Positions 12,212-22,612 of a stretch of 64,000 nt of DNA are shown piece by piece (the stretch's first letter is position 1; the number at the start of each line of letters is the position of its first letter). Below the pieces are notes generated by a model that ran no database searches, was not told where the DNA came from, and saw nothing but the letters and a program-made list of their open reading frames with translations. This DNA is from Euonymus europaeus (Eukaryota; Streptophyta; Magnoliopsida; Celastrales; Celastraceae): the NCBI GenBank assembly GCA_963580455.1, contig OY756958.1, positions 30,516,501 to 30,580,500 on the forward strand, read 5' to 3'. Position numbers and translations under genes: made by a program.

Positions 12212-12816
12212 TTTTTTTTTTTATTTTATAAAAAACTTTCATTAGACAGAATAAGAACCTAACCCCGCACAGTCGCGGGTTACAACATCAGATACAAAAT
12301 TAGGCCACTCCTCCAGCCAAATTTGCAAAGTACCATAGTGTTGTGCCATTCTAGCTAGGTTATGGGCTAACATATTTTGTCTCCTTGGACAATGACATAT
12401 TTGAACAACCCCAAGCTCCCGTAAGATCACTTTTGTTTCCAGAATAAAATTACCAATAGCCGATTCATCAAACTCCTCTAAAGTAAGGGCAGTCACCAAA
12501 TTTTGACAATCAAATTCCACAATGAACTGGAATGAACTGGGAGAAGCCTGCATCTCTAACTATACATAAAGCATCCCTCACCGCAAGAGCCTCCGCAAGC
12601 ATTGGCTCAACCAACCCAGCTTGAAAATCTGTCATAGTCAAGAAAACTTCCCCTAGTTCATTACGTAAAACAGCCCCAACACCTCTCGAACGCTTATCAT
12701 TAAATAGCGCTCCATCAATATTCAATTTGAAGCACCCAAGTGGGGGAGGGGTCCAACCAACAGAAGTGGAAACATGGCCTACGGGAAGAGAGCCAACAGC
12801 TGAACAATTAGAATGA
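12212..12816 (-). mobile_element. 5'-truncated LINE (non-LTR retrotransposon) tail
   Basis: This is a 605-bp insertion bounded by an exact 14-bp target-site duplication, AAAGGTGATAGGAA, at 12198-12211 and 12817-12830. The 3' end on the minus strand is A-rich (T-run at 12212-12221 on the plus strand), as expected from target-primed reverse transcription. The body encodes only the C-terminal RNase H-like domain of a LINE. Everything upstream (endonuclease, reverse transcriptase) is missing, which is the usual 5' truncation. Confidence 0.88.
12242..12816 (-). pseudogene. LINE RNase H-like domain remnant, frameshifted
   Basis: Two overlapping minus-strand frames cover an RVT_3-type RNase H domain. 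The first (through 12510) contains GCFKLNIDGA and GVGAVLRNELGEVF, the second (from 12553 to the stop at 12242) contains VEFDCQNLV and CPRRQNMLAHNLAR. These are hallmarks of the plant LINE RNase H tail, with the catalytic Asp in NIDGA and the late His region. The break lies exactly at a 10-bp tandem duplication, AATGAACTGG at 12521-12530 and 12531-12540, which shifts the frame by one. No full LINE ORF remains. Confidence 0.85.
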
Positions 12817-12830
12817 AAAGGTGATAGGAA

Positions 12831-15625
12831 ATTCGATCTCACCATAACAAAAGAGAAGTCATTGTCAAAACCAAATCCCACATCGCTTGGTACTAACTGT
12901 TGAGTTTGCAGATGTTAGTGGTCTAGGACACTTTTGAGATCCTACCCTAACATAACTGCACTGATAGTAGATGGGGTGTGCTCCTTTGTGAGTCGATTTG
13001 CAAGAGAATAAAATTCACCATTTCTTTACTTGATATTGGAGAGGATCTTGATTAAAAAAAAACACTGACATCTACTTTATCTACGTGTTGAGCCTGACAT
13101 AATTAAATTCACACATAAGGAGTTTGATATAAAACATTAACATCTACTTTGTCCTCATATTCAACTTAACATAACTCAACCTACATGTGTGGGAGTGTCA
13201 AAACGAAATCTTAACATCGCTTAAATACTAGTTGTTGAGTTAGTATATCAAATGAGGTGTCCCCCTCACTCATAAGCCCCTTCATAAGGGTGACAATGGG
13301 ACTACCATTTCTTTGCACAATTTCTTTATAGTCGCTCTCATAGGAAGAACAAATTTAGCCAAAATGGTAATGGGGGGATCAAAAGACGCTATTAAACAAC
13401 TTAATAGGAAGAAGAATAAGAACTTTTTTTTAGCTTTTGCTTTGCACAATTGCACCCAGTCCACCATATACTACATGTTTCTTTATCAACTTGAGGCCTA
13501 GCTAGCGTGAATGAATTTTCCACGAAACTAGAATCAAACTTGTCAGCTTCACCTCGGTGGCTTATAAGTTGTCTATACTAGCTCTTAAAGAGCTTTTGCA
13601 GTATTAGTAGCTCAGTATCATGTACTGCCTTAAATCATTACATTGCGTAGAGCATGTCAAGAGAACATTTGAGCTTTCTCAAGTTCCATGGCCTATCAAG
13701 AAAGTCTTCACTAAAACAAGCCAGACCCATCACCAACGTCGAAAGACAGAGCTCTAATGTACGTGTCAAGACCTAAATTAGGGGTTACTCGGCACAAGTT
13801 CGTTTCCAGCCCACTAAATATGGGCTTTGAGCCACTTCTAATTATTTACAACATCCAATGGACATTAAAAAAGCATTGTTTCTAAAGTTTGTCGATGAGA
13901 TAGGAGACCAAATGGGGTATACTAAACCTACGCTAAAGCCCAAAAGCTCTTCCCCTACACACCACACGCCCAATATTTGCTTTGACTGGTCCTTGTCCAG
14001 AGGCAATGGTGGTGAAAATCACCACGTGTCGCAACAGCATTTGCCTGTTAATTCAAGAAGTTTTGACCATGTGAGCGACAGCCCATGTCCTTTAGGTTCA
14101 AGTTAAAAATTCAAGTCTTCCAATTATTCTTCCCTCACACATGTTGGCAGACTCACCCAGTCACTTGATATTAATATTATATTTAAGATGCCATTCCTTC
14201 AGGTCAGGCCAGATGTTGGCAGACTCACCAATATCGTATATCTTATAAGCTAAAGAATCATATTATAATAGTGCATTAAATAAAAGATTACTTTTAGTAA
14301 ACTCCAATTAGTGGTACACTTATTGGGAGTCTTAACCTTGACAACTGGATATTTGTTTTTTATTAGTATCTCTACTTTGTACGATGTGCATGAAACAACC
14401 AAAACTGTACTGAACAATAGAGCAAATTAATGTCTTATCATGAAGACTTAAATTTGCTCTGGTATTTCCTGCATGTCGATTGCCCATCACCCACTATTTA
14501 ACATCATACAAGAAAGCATCATAAATAACTTAGATATGGCTTATGAGTGCGATTAATCCCAAATTGACTGTATGTGTATACATCTTCGATAAAATCATGA
14601 AACACCAATTAAAGTTCATAAATTTAAACTTAAACATTACACACGAAAAAATGATGTTAGTCTTGTATGATTAATGTTGATATATATGGGGTCAAGGATC
14701 GTTAAGATTGCTTAAGAAGTAATCCACATGTTTTGTTATTTTATTTAAGTAGAAACCTTAACCGGATCACGTGGTCCATTTGATCCATCAGCATCGCCAG
14801 CTCATTCACTGCCAATTGTACTTAAAAAGTCAAAGGTCAGTCAACAGGTCCAATTCATATATACCACCACCACCTCTCCCTACCCTTCTGGAGTCTGGAC
14901 TACTCTCTGTCACACTGCATGTCTACATTAGAAAAATTAGATGAATAAACATTCAAATGATCATTTTACCCATCCATCTAACCAAGATTGCTTTTTCAAT
15001 GCCAGCAATGGCAACTGTTGCCACTTCAATTCCCCTAATCTGGCTATATGACATGCACCCATCAATTTATTTCAACATTTATTCACTGTCTTCCCCCATA
15101 AATGATGGTCATATATGTTTGACCCCCACTCTTACACATCTGCACTTCTCTTTTTTAAAGAAAAAATTGTGCATACATGCATTGATTTTTTCTGGCCATG
15201 CAGCACCAATTTGTGAAAAATGTAATGAAGTCTAGCAACAAATACTGAAAGGAGTTATTCAGCTGATAGAAATAAAGAACCCAGAATGATTTATAGCCGT
15301 TGCTTTGTCATATTATCTACATTAAGCTACAAAACTATTGACGTACTGGTACCTTTACAGAAACTTCATTGAAGTTCTCGACATTTCTATACAAGAAAAT
15401 AGTTATTACTAGTTTATTTATTCACTTCTTATATGGATTGAAGAGAAAGGGCGGTTCTTGGCAAGTTCATCAACATATATAACCAAGAAAACCCAGTAAA
15501 AGTTCTGATAGTACTGTAATCTTGGAATTTGACTATATATTATTATTATTATTATTGAATGTCATGCATGTCAGGACAAAACATCACATCATGTGGATAC
15601 CATACTCCTTCAACCCCAACTTAGA
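12831..15625. other. Intergenic, no gene recognised
   Basis: AT-rich sequence with no convincing gene. A G-box (CACGTG) lies near 14768-14773. A 17-bp direct repeat, ATGTTGGCAGACTCACC, occurs near 14140 and 14212. Short open frames at 13313-13501, 13858-14106 and 14957-15235 show no family features. Confidence 0.5.
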
Positions 15626-15633
15626 TATAAATA
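15626..15633 (+). promoter_or_regulatory. Putative TATA box
   Basis: TATAAATA about 100 bp upstream of the start codon at 15734, a plausible distance for a short leader. Called from sequence only. Confidence 0.45.
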
Positions 15634-15733
15634 CAAACAGAATAGGGTGGATTGGAACAGTATGGAAGGGTCCCTTGACAGTATTTATTAGGGTGGGTGC
15701 CCTTCAATTGTGCTCATTTGGTTCTCATTTTCC

Positions 15734-16396
15734 ATGGCATGCTTAGACATGTATAACAATTCAGATCACAAAGGTCAATACTGCGCTCCTATGAGCCCAC
15801 GAATCTCCTTCTCCAATGATTTTGCAGACTCGCAACAACAGATTGTCAAGCAAGAGAGTAGAAGCTCATCCTCAAGAGATCATGCACCAGTGTCCACAGA
15901 CTTTGAGTTCTCAGTCACAAATAACTATTCCATGATGAGTGGTGCTGATGAGCTTTTCTTTAAGGGTAGGTTGTTGCCATTCAAAGACAACCAAATGAAC
16001 AACAAGACCACTCTTAGAGATGAGCTTCTGGCAGGCGATGATAGTGATGATGGTATTATGTCATCATCACATAGGCCTCCTAAGAGTTCCACCAGGTGGA
16101 AGGGACTTCTGGGTCTGAAAAGAAGTCACATCGGGTCATCCAAGAAAGCTGAAAAGAGTAGTGAAGCGTGTGAGAGTAGAGGGCCAGTTTTTGTCCATGC
16201 AGAGATGAACAGGACTTCACAGGTCGGTGAAGAAACTTTCCTCTTTTTAGTTACATTCATTCAATTAGTAGTATTGTTTTAAGTTTCGGTTATTTGAGGG
16301 TTAGACTGATCTGGGTTTCTTTGGTTTTTGTTACAGGAAATGTTTAGCGAGGCTACAAGTTCAAATTGCAGAGATAATTTGGAGGTTGGGATATAG
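15734..16396 (+). CDS. Small DUF1645/MAKR-like plant protein
   Basis: Exons are 15734-16222 and 16337-16396 (donor CAG|GTCGGT, acceptor TTACAG|GAA), 182 residues. The protein is hydrophilic and probably cytosolic or membrane-peripheral. Visible conserved blocks are SPRISFSNDF near the N-terminus, FEFSVTN followed by MMSGADELFFKGRLLPFKD near the middle, then TTLRDELL and a basic segment STRWKGLLGLKRSHIG. The FEF...ADELFF.G...PF arrangement is seen in plant DUF1645 proteins and in the related membrane-associated kinase regulators, as I recall them. Function is unknown. The frame is open to 15710 but the first ATG is 15734; a second Met follows at codon 6. The last exon is only 20 codons and ends in EVGI. 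Confidence 0.8.
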
Positions 16397-17184
16397 AGTT
16401 TGTTTGTAGAGAAGAAATTTTTGAGGAGGAAGATGGGAGTGATTTTCTTCTACTTTTTTAATGGAGGTTTGCATTATTTTGTGTTTAGTTAATGGGTTGG
16501 TTCAAACTCTGATTCGTCCTTCTCCTCGTTTTGGACTTTTCTTGTCCCAATTTCCTTATGGTGTTTTGGCTGTTTCTGCACAAGTTATTTGCAGTTGAGT
16601 AACTTCTACTGGGTCATGCTGAGAACTGATTGACAGATCTGTCTTAGAGCATGTCTTTTGACTACCCTCTATTCGTGTGATTTTTCTTTGACTTGGATCT
16701 ATATTGCATTTTACCTTTTTCTACCTGTAAAAAGAGTCCTTTTTGTCTAAGGCTGGTTAAGGTTGGATGTTACCTTCAAGACATGAAAATCACTAACATA
16801 GCGCTTCGAAGAATCCAACGTAATTCAGATATTTGTTTCCTTCATTGATCTTGGCATCAATATTAAGGTAGAAATTAACAGGAAATAGATCTATATTTGA
16901 TGAAAGGCAGGGACTAAAGTACCCAAAAAAGATGCTCAGAATCAACCAACCCAGCTCTGCTTAAGCTAAAACGTTACCACTGGATGATCCAGAGTAATTA
17001 CCTGCCGGGAGTGTAAATAAGTTCACCAGCATTAACATGAAAAAGCCTCATTCGCTAGCGGCTTGCTTTCATCATAATCATCCGAGCCGCGTCCCAAACA
17101 AGAAGAGCGATCGAGCTATGATATACAAAAATGCACCACCGACCGTGGAGAATAATGTGATGTTGGAATACAATGAGAAGATGG
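16397..17184. other. Convergent 3' region, no gene
   Basis: Lies between two genes whose 3' ends face each other. The left part is presumably the 3' UTR of the small DUF1645-like gene and the right part that of the B3 gene. The 60-codon open frame at 17037-17219 overlaps the end of the B3 gene and looks like a shadow. Confidence 0.5.
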
Positions 17185-20100
17185 TCACCATGGAGAAAGA
17201 ACCACTTCTTGGAACTTGAGGTCATAGTTTTCAGTTGTTGACTTCAAGTTATCAATATCAGCATCAAACCTTGCACAGGCATCCTTCAATTCAACAAGCT
17301 TTGCTTCTAGATTTCTTATCTCGTCGTCTGTGAGAGCTCGTTCAGTTTTAGCTTCTATGTATCTTCTTGTTTCTGCCGCACCTTCTGAATCAAATGCTTG
17401 GCTTACAATCTGGGATAGCCGATTAAGTAAAAATCCAACATCCAGGCCCAAAAGTTCGAAAGCTCTCAAAGTTTTCTCCCAAATGGAAAATTCCTCTCGA
17501 GAGGTGTTAAGCTTGCAGACTCTGAGGGCATCTGCAATGTTAACAGTTTCTGAAATAATTCCAACTATCAACTTAAAATTCAAGTCCTTCATGAGATTCT
17601 CATGAAGAAATGCACGCTGACTGCAACAGAGACGGTAGTACTTATTCCGTCTATCTTCTGGTAGCTCGGAATCTAAAGAAAATCCATCAACAAGAACACT
17701 GAAATTCTCAAAGCTTGTGATGTCTTCAAATGGAATTGAGCTGGATAATTTGAAACCTTCCAGAACTTCTGAACCAAGCTCTTCACTATCATTTTCAGAA
17801 TGGTCATCCAGTTGCCTTGGTGGAGAAACTGATCTTTGATGGGCGGATTTCTTATAATTCTTCTGGACCACAGCAAGCTGAAGAGAGTCAAACGTCCTTT
17901 TTGTACTTGTACGTGTGTTCGCACCCACTACTGCATTATATCCTTCTAATATCACAAGGAAAATGCAAACATAAAATCAAGGGATGAGCACGATGAGATA
18001 AACTCATTATCTTAAGTCATTAACATTAATCAAAGACATCATTCGACTTGCCTGTATCCATTTGTTTTGTATGAGGAACCAACTTGAGGAGACCTAGAGC
18101 TCCATCAATTTCGGCTAAGTCATTTGCTCTGATGATGTAAACCTGCAAAAAGTGATATCAATTTTACAATGCTAAAAGTTGTTCACCCAAACAAAACTAA
18201 TCCTCAGGTTCAATGTGTGGGCACGCGATTACATTTGAACTCTTCAGCATACCCACAGTGCTTCCATTGAGATTAAATGGCAACCCTGCAGTTGATCATT
18301 GATATTTCCACCACCTCACAAATCACCACTCTTCCCTCGATATCATACTAAAGTCACGCACAGTTTGAAGACAGCGAATTCTCTATGCATGCAGGATGTA
18401 TGCTCAGGAGGCAACACACATGTAGAATGCAATTTTTAACAAGGATAAAGGTTGGAGGTGTTTTATAGCCTAGTGGCAGTTAATTTGCAGTCAACTCCCA
18501 TTCACGTACATCCTTGCAAACTGTTAAGTTTTATCCATAAAATTATTAAGTGCTATAACACAATTCTTCTTTTGACGACACACACGACTTTGCTCAGTCA
18601 CAATGTACAGAACAGTCTAAGGGTAGTTCTTAGTTATCCAGAATGAACTGGATAAAACTAATTTACAAGGGCAATGTATGGATGACAAAAAAAAGAAGAT
18701 AAATATGCAAGTTTCGTTGACAATGTTTTGCCAATGCCATCTAAACATCCCTCGCAAATAAATTAAAACCAGAACCTCTGGAAGAGCAGCCAATTTAAAC
18801 ATATGAGCAATTGAAATCTTCACCTTAAATTTGGTTGCTTCGACTAATTGAAAGACTGCAACATCTCCTTCAACCAAGTTGTGTTCAATAGAAAACTGTC
18901 TCCAACCAGCACTTAGACCTTTCTTGTGAGCAATATACTTCTGAGTATATCTTTTCCCACATTCGTCTTCTAAAGTGACAGTAATATCCTCAGATGGCAT
19001 GTGTTTCTTACAGAATGGCACAGGAAGCCCCTTCATTTCAAGATATACAATTGCATATTACAACAAGTAAACAAATAGGCGATAGGTCTCAATAAAGTAA
19101 TAAACATCACAAAATTCTGGCTTTTAGAGTGATTTACCATCGAAAAGCCAACTGTAACATGTGATCGAGCTAACGGTTTGACAAAGCTGGGGTATGTTGG
19201 ATCTAAATTTGACTGAACCTCTTCTCCTCGAATCATAGCAGGTGACTTATCTTCTTCAGCCGGAATGGATGATCCATCTTTTGTCACCCTCTTTGGCTTA
19301 GAGCTTCACGAGGACAATATCGTCATAAAGAACTCCCCAGAAAAAAAATGCATAAATATATATACACTATACAGAAAATACATGTTGGTGCTCACTGACT
19401 TTAGATGCTTTGATCCTTCACCTAGTAGTGCCTGTTGAAGAATTTACAAAAAATAACATCAATCGAACACTAAGAATGAGGACTGAGGAGCATACTCATT
19501 AGACTGATAATTTCCTTAGAACAAAGAAATATCATACAATATCAACAAGGGCATAGGTATAGAGTGTGATTACCAGGAAGTGGAAACTATATTTTTGAAA
19601 GGGATAGAGGAAGGTTAAAAGGAAAAGAATTTAAACGAAGAACCATGAATCTTGGAACTGTGGACCAATGAAGGGGATGAAGTTACCCCAAATCGAATCC
19701 TATTTGAGAATTAGACATTTCAAAATGTCACCCATCTTCAAAACACAACAAAAAAATCGGAGTTCTAGTTTGATTGTTAACATATGCTGGTATAAAACCG
19801 CATAGAAACCATTCTGTCTGTCTTTAATTATTCAATGATCAATCTTTCGGGATATTGATAACACAATTATGATATCGTATCTCCAACAATACATTACATA
19901 AATTACTCTGACCAATTGCTCAAGGTATGAAGATTTTTTTCCTAAAAAATCAACATGAAATGGAGCCCTTACTTGCCTAAGCTTTGATTCTAAACTCAAT
20001 TTCTTGTTTGTAAGACGCTTTGCTATTGTCTGCGTTACGCTGTTTCTTTTACCCTGCCAACAATGATGAAGAAGACCAAAGACAAACAAATAATAACCTG

Positions 20101-20340
20101 TTTACAGCTCAGTTTATGCAGAAAGCATGAAATTCAGAATCCCGTTTTCTCTTCATTTTCCAGCTCCGCAAATAAAGAGTAAAAGAGATGCATGTACAGA
20201 GAGGGGGAACTGACCGAGGGCCTGTGCCTGAGATTAGTGGCCGGCGAATCAAACAACTGCGTCAGAGTCATGTGATCTTCACCGTCAGACGTGGTTCTAG
20301 TCTCCTCCATTTCGACTTCCTTCTTCACTTCTCGATCCAT
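17185..20340 (-). CDS. B3-domain protein, At5g42700/Os01g0234100-like
   Basis: Seven exons read right to left: 20340-20215, 20053-19973, 19431-19396, 19296-19138, 19030-18824, 18142-18052, 17945-17185. They total 1,461 nt, 486 residues. The acidic N-terminus (MDREVKKEVEMEETRTTSDG) is followed by a basic stretch (SVTQTIAKRLTNKKLSLESK). The B3 DNA-binding domain spans about residues 115-215: YPSFVKPLARSHV, GLPVPFCKKHMP, YIAHKKGLSAGWRQFSIEHN, LVEGDVAVFQLVEATKFK. The C-terminal half is a helical region of this subfamily ending in a coiled coil at about 440-480 (DDEIRNLEAKLVELKDACAR). Such proteins are nuclear and presumed DNA-binding; targets are unknown. Two oddities: exon 3 is only 36 nt, and the intron between 18052 and 17945 begins GCAAGT rather than GT. 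In the exon-4 part of the domain, VGF replaces the more common GGFW, which could weaken folding. Confidence 0.9.
17946..18051 (-). other. Apparent GC-AG intron of the B3 gene
   Basis: The 5' end reads ACAG|GCAAGT and the 3' end ATATTAG|AAGG. No GT nearby keeps the frame: joining at GC gives phase 1 exactly (exon 6 is 91 nt, exon 7 is 761 nt). The donor otherwise matches the strong consensus expected of GC introns. Confidence 0.75.
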
Positions 20341-20682
20341 AAATGGTGTGCCTACGAAGAGAGGAGTGACGAAGAGTCTCTTGCTTGAGATTTTATTTTA
20401 TTAATTAATCCGTTTGGCTTTCATAATTAGTAATATAATGACCGTTTAAGAGTTCGGAAAATTATGACATTTTGGTTTCAGTTAATCCCTCCGATTACTG
20501 AAAATACAAGGCTTTTACGGCTTCTCAAGTCCCGTTCCCACTTCTCTCCCCATCAAAATTTGAATTTTGAAAATAGAGGCAAGTATCCGGCAGATGGTGT
20601 ACGCGTGTTGGGTTGATTACGGGGCCGGACCTCATAGTCAACCATATGTGGGTGAGCTCTTTAGACTTCTGAGTATATATTA

Positions 20683-20865
20683 TGAGAGAAAATGATAAAT
20701 GTGCGAGGGAAACACGATAATAGAAGAAATGTGTGAGATAAAGGAGATAATAGAATAAATTGAGCAATTTTTTTGATATGTGATTGTTAATATAATTGAG
20801 CTAGTAGGTTATAGACCAAGCGTATAAGCTCACTCATATCCAACCAAACACATATTTTATTATTT
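20683..20865. mobile_element. Truncated MITE-like copy related to 32588-32979
   Basis: Shares ordered similarity with the element at 32588-32979: GAGAGA.AAAATGA.AAATGTG, then a TTGA..AATTTTTTTG.TAT.TGATTG block, then AATTGAGC and GCGTATAAGCT, then CCAA.CAAACA. Terminal repeats are not preserved. Relationship judged by eye. Confidence 0.4.
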
Positions 20866-22086
20866 TCTAATCAAATTTCAATATATTTATACACCATATA
20901 AATAAAAAAAATCTAATTATGTTATTAAAAACAACAAATCCACGCATTAATGAAATACATTTCAATAAAAAAAACATAAAATATACTTTCACAAAACTAA
21001 ACACCAAAAAATTGATATCATTCTACAATAATTAAAGTAGTAATGATAATTCGTAATAAATTACAATCACTTTTAAAATAATAAAAAAACGTACTACAAA
21101 TCTAAAAATTTTACCATTGTAATAGTCTCACTTGCTGAGAGGGCGTTATAGCATTTTTTGAGGGGGGGGGCCGTGTTGCCCAATGACTAAAATAATGACG
21201 ATTTAAATGTGTAAATTTATTACTTGTATTATCGCGTGATTGTGTGAACATTGTATACCTTCAAATGTAAGTCGATCAAAATTGGTGTATAGTTGAAAAT
21301 AATAGGGTGCGAATAAAACTCCCCTATTCAGTACACCGTGATGCATGTCCATTACTGGGCCCATTGTAACATCTAAATGTGCAGGCCCAAGGAAGCCCAA
21401 TGTATTGACCTTCCTTTTAAGTTCCAACCTTCTAGAACACATTTTCTAAGCAAAAGCTTAACAGAGGGCTAGACAATCCGATAGTGTTTATATTTTGTAA
21501 TATTTTTATAGATAACTACTATGATGTTTCAATCTTTTAAATTCATTGAAAGTCGAATGTTTTTATTTATTTAAGTCGTCGGAGAAACCAAGACAAGATT
21601 AAAAAAAATAAATCAATTTGACCTGCGAAAACCTTCCTACCATACTGAAAATCAGAAGATGATGATGATGATGCAGTTGACCGGATATCCTCAGCCGACA
21701 TCTGAATCGGTAAGCCATTACGTACACTCGTGACCCTGCGTGATCCACATTCCACTTCAAAATCCGAATCAAAATCCACAATTCCACAGTACAGATCGAT
21801 CCTAACCATCCCGTAAAATATCAAACAAAACGACCCCGAGTTTTGTGGACATTGATTTATTTATCGCCATCGATGATCGAAGCCAGTTTCGTGTGGTGAT
21901 ATCAACAAAATCGTGGGCCGAGTATTTGCTAATTTGACTTGTGACCAATCCATTCGGGGATGATCGATATGATGTATTATTTAACAAACAAAATTATATT
22001 TTATATGAATTGTTTGACTCATGGATTAAAGAGAAAATATGGAAACATTAAAAGAGAGGGTTTATGAACACCCACATGAATTGGGG

Positions 22087-22203
22087 CCACGCCTCCACCG
22101 GACGAATAAATTATATACGAAGAAAAAATAGAATTAGGTTTGTGACCACGCCTCCACCGGATGAATAAATTATATACGAAGGAAAAAAGAATTAGGTTTG
22201 TGA
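22087..22203 (+). repeat. 59-bp tandem duplication
   Basis: Unit 1 is 22087-22145 and unit 2 is 22146-22203. Both begin CCACGCCTCCACCGGA and contain GAATAAATTATATACGAAG and AATTAGGTTTGTGA. They differ by a few substitutions and a one-base indel. Lies about 410-530 bp upstream of the next start codon. Confidence 0.9.
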
Positions 22204-22612
22204 TTGAGGGCATGAAGTTTATTATACGATCTTTTTTATAATAAACGTTTTGGTCGATTAAAGTAAATCACTTTCACTGACTAGGCCATCGCAATTGCGT
22301 GCCTCCTCCATTTATGGTGGCGTGCAATGACGTAGTGGCTGCTTTATGCCCTGAAAGCAAACTAAACTGCAAAAACTACCTGGCGCTCTCTCTCTGGTTT
22401 CCTATATTTGGCTCCAAGCATCTCGGGTGATTGATTTTTGGTTGGTTTATCGGGTGCTGTTCCCCCTTTTCTTTTGTCATATTCGTTCCACCCATGTTGT
22501 GAATTTCTCTCTTCTTACTTGGTTCATATAAATCGGTCTACGTTTTTCGTTCTTTTTTTTTCATTTACAAACCCATTTATAGTGCTTTTCTATTTCTATC
22601 ATACTATCTCGT

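Larger units (their letters stand above)
20341..22612. other. Intergenic between divergent B3 and membrane-protein genes
   Basis: Very AT-rich. Contains a diverged MITE-like segment (20683-20865), a G-run near 21162-21169, a 59-bp tandem duplication (22087-22203) and, at 22300-22612, the likely promoter and CT-rich leader of the plus-strand gene. No coding region recognised. Confidence 0.5.

Noticed and set aside
13313..13501. 62-codon open frame and its antisense partner
   Set aside because: Both strands are open over a low-complexity AT-rich stretch; no features.
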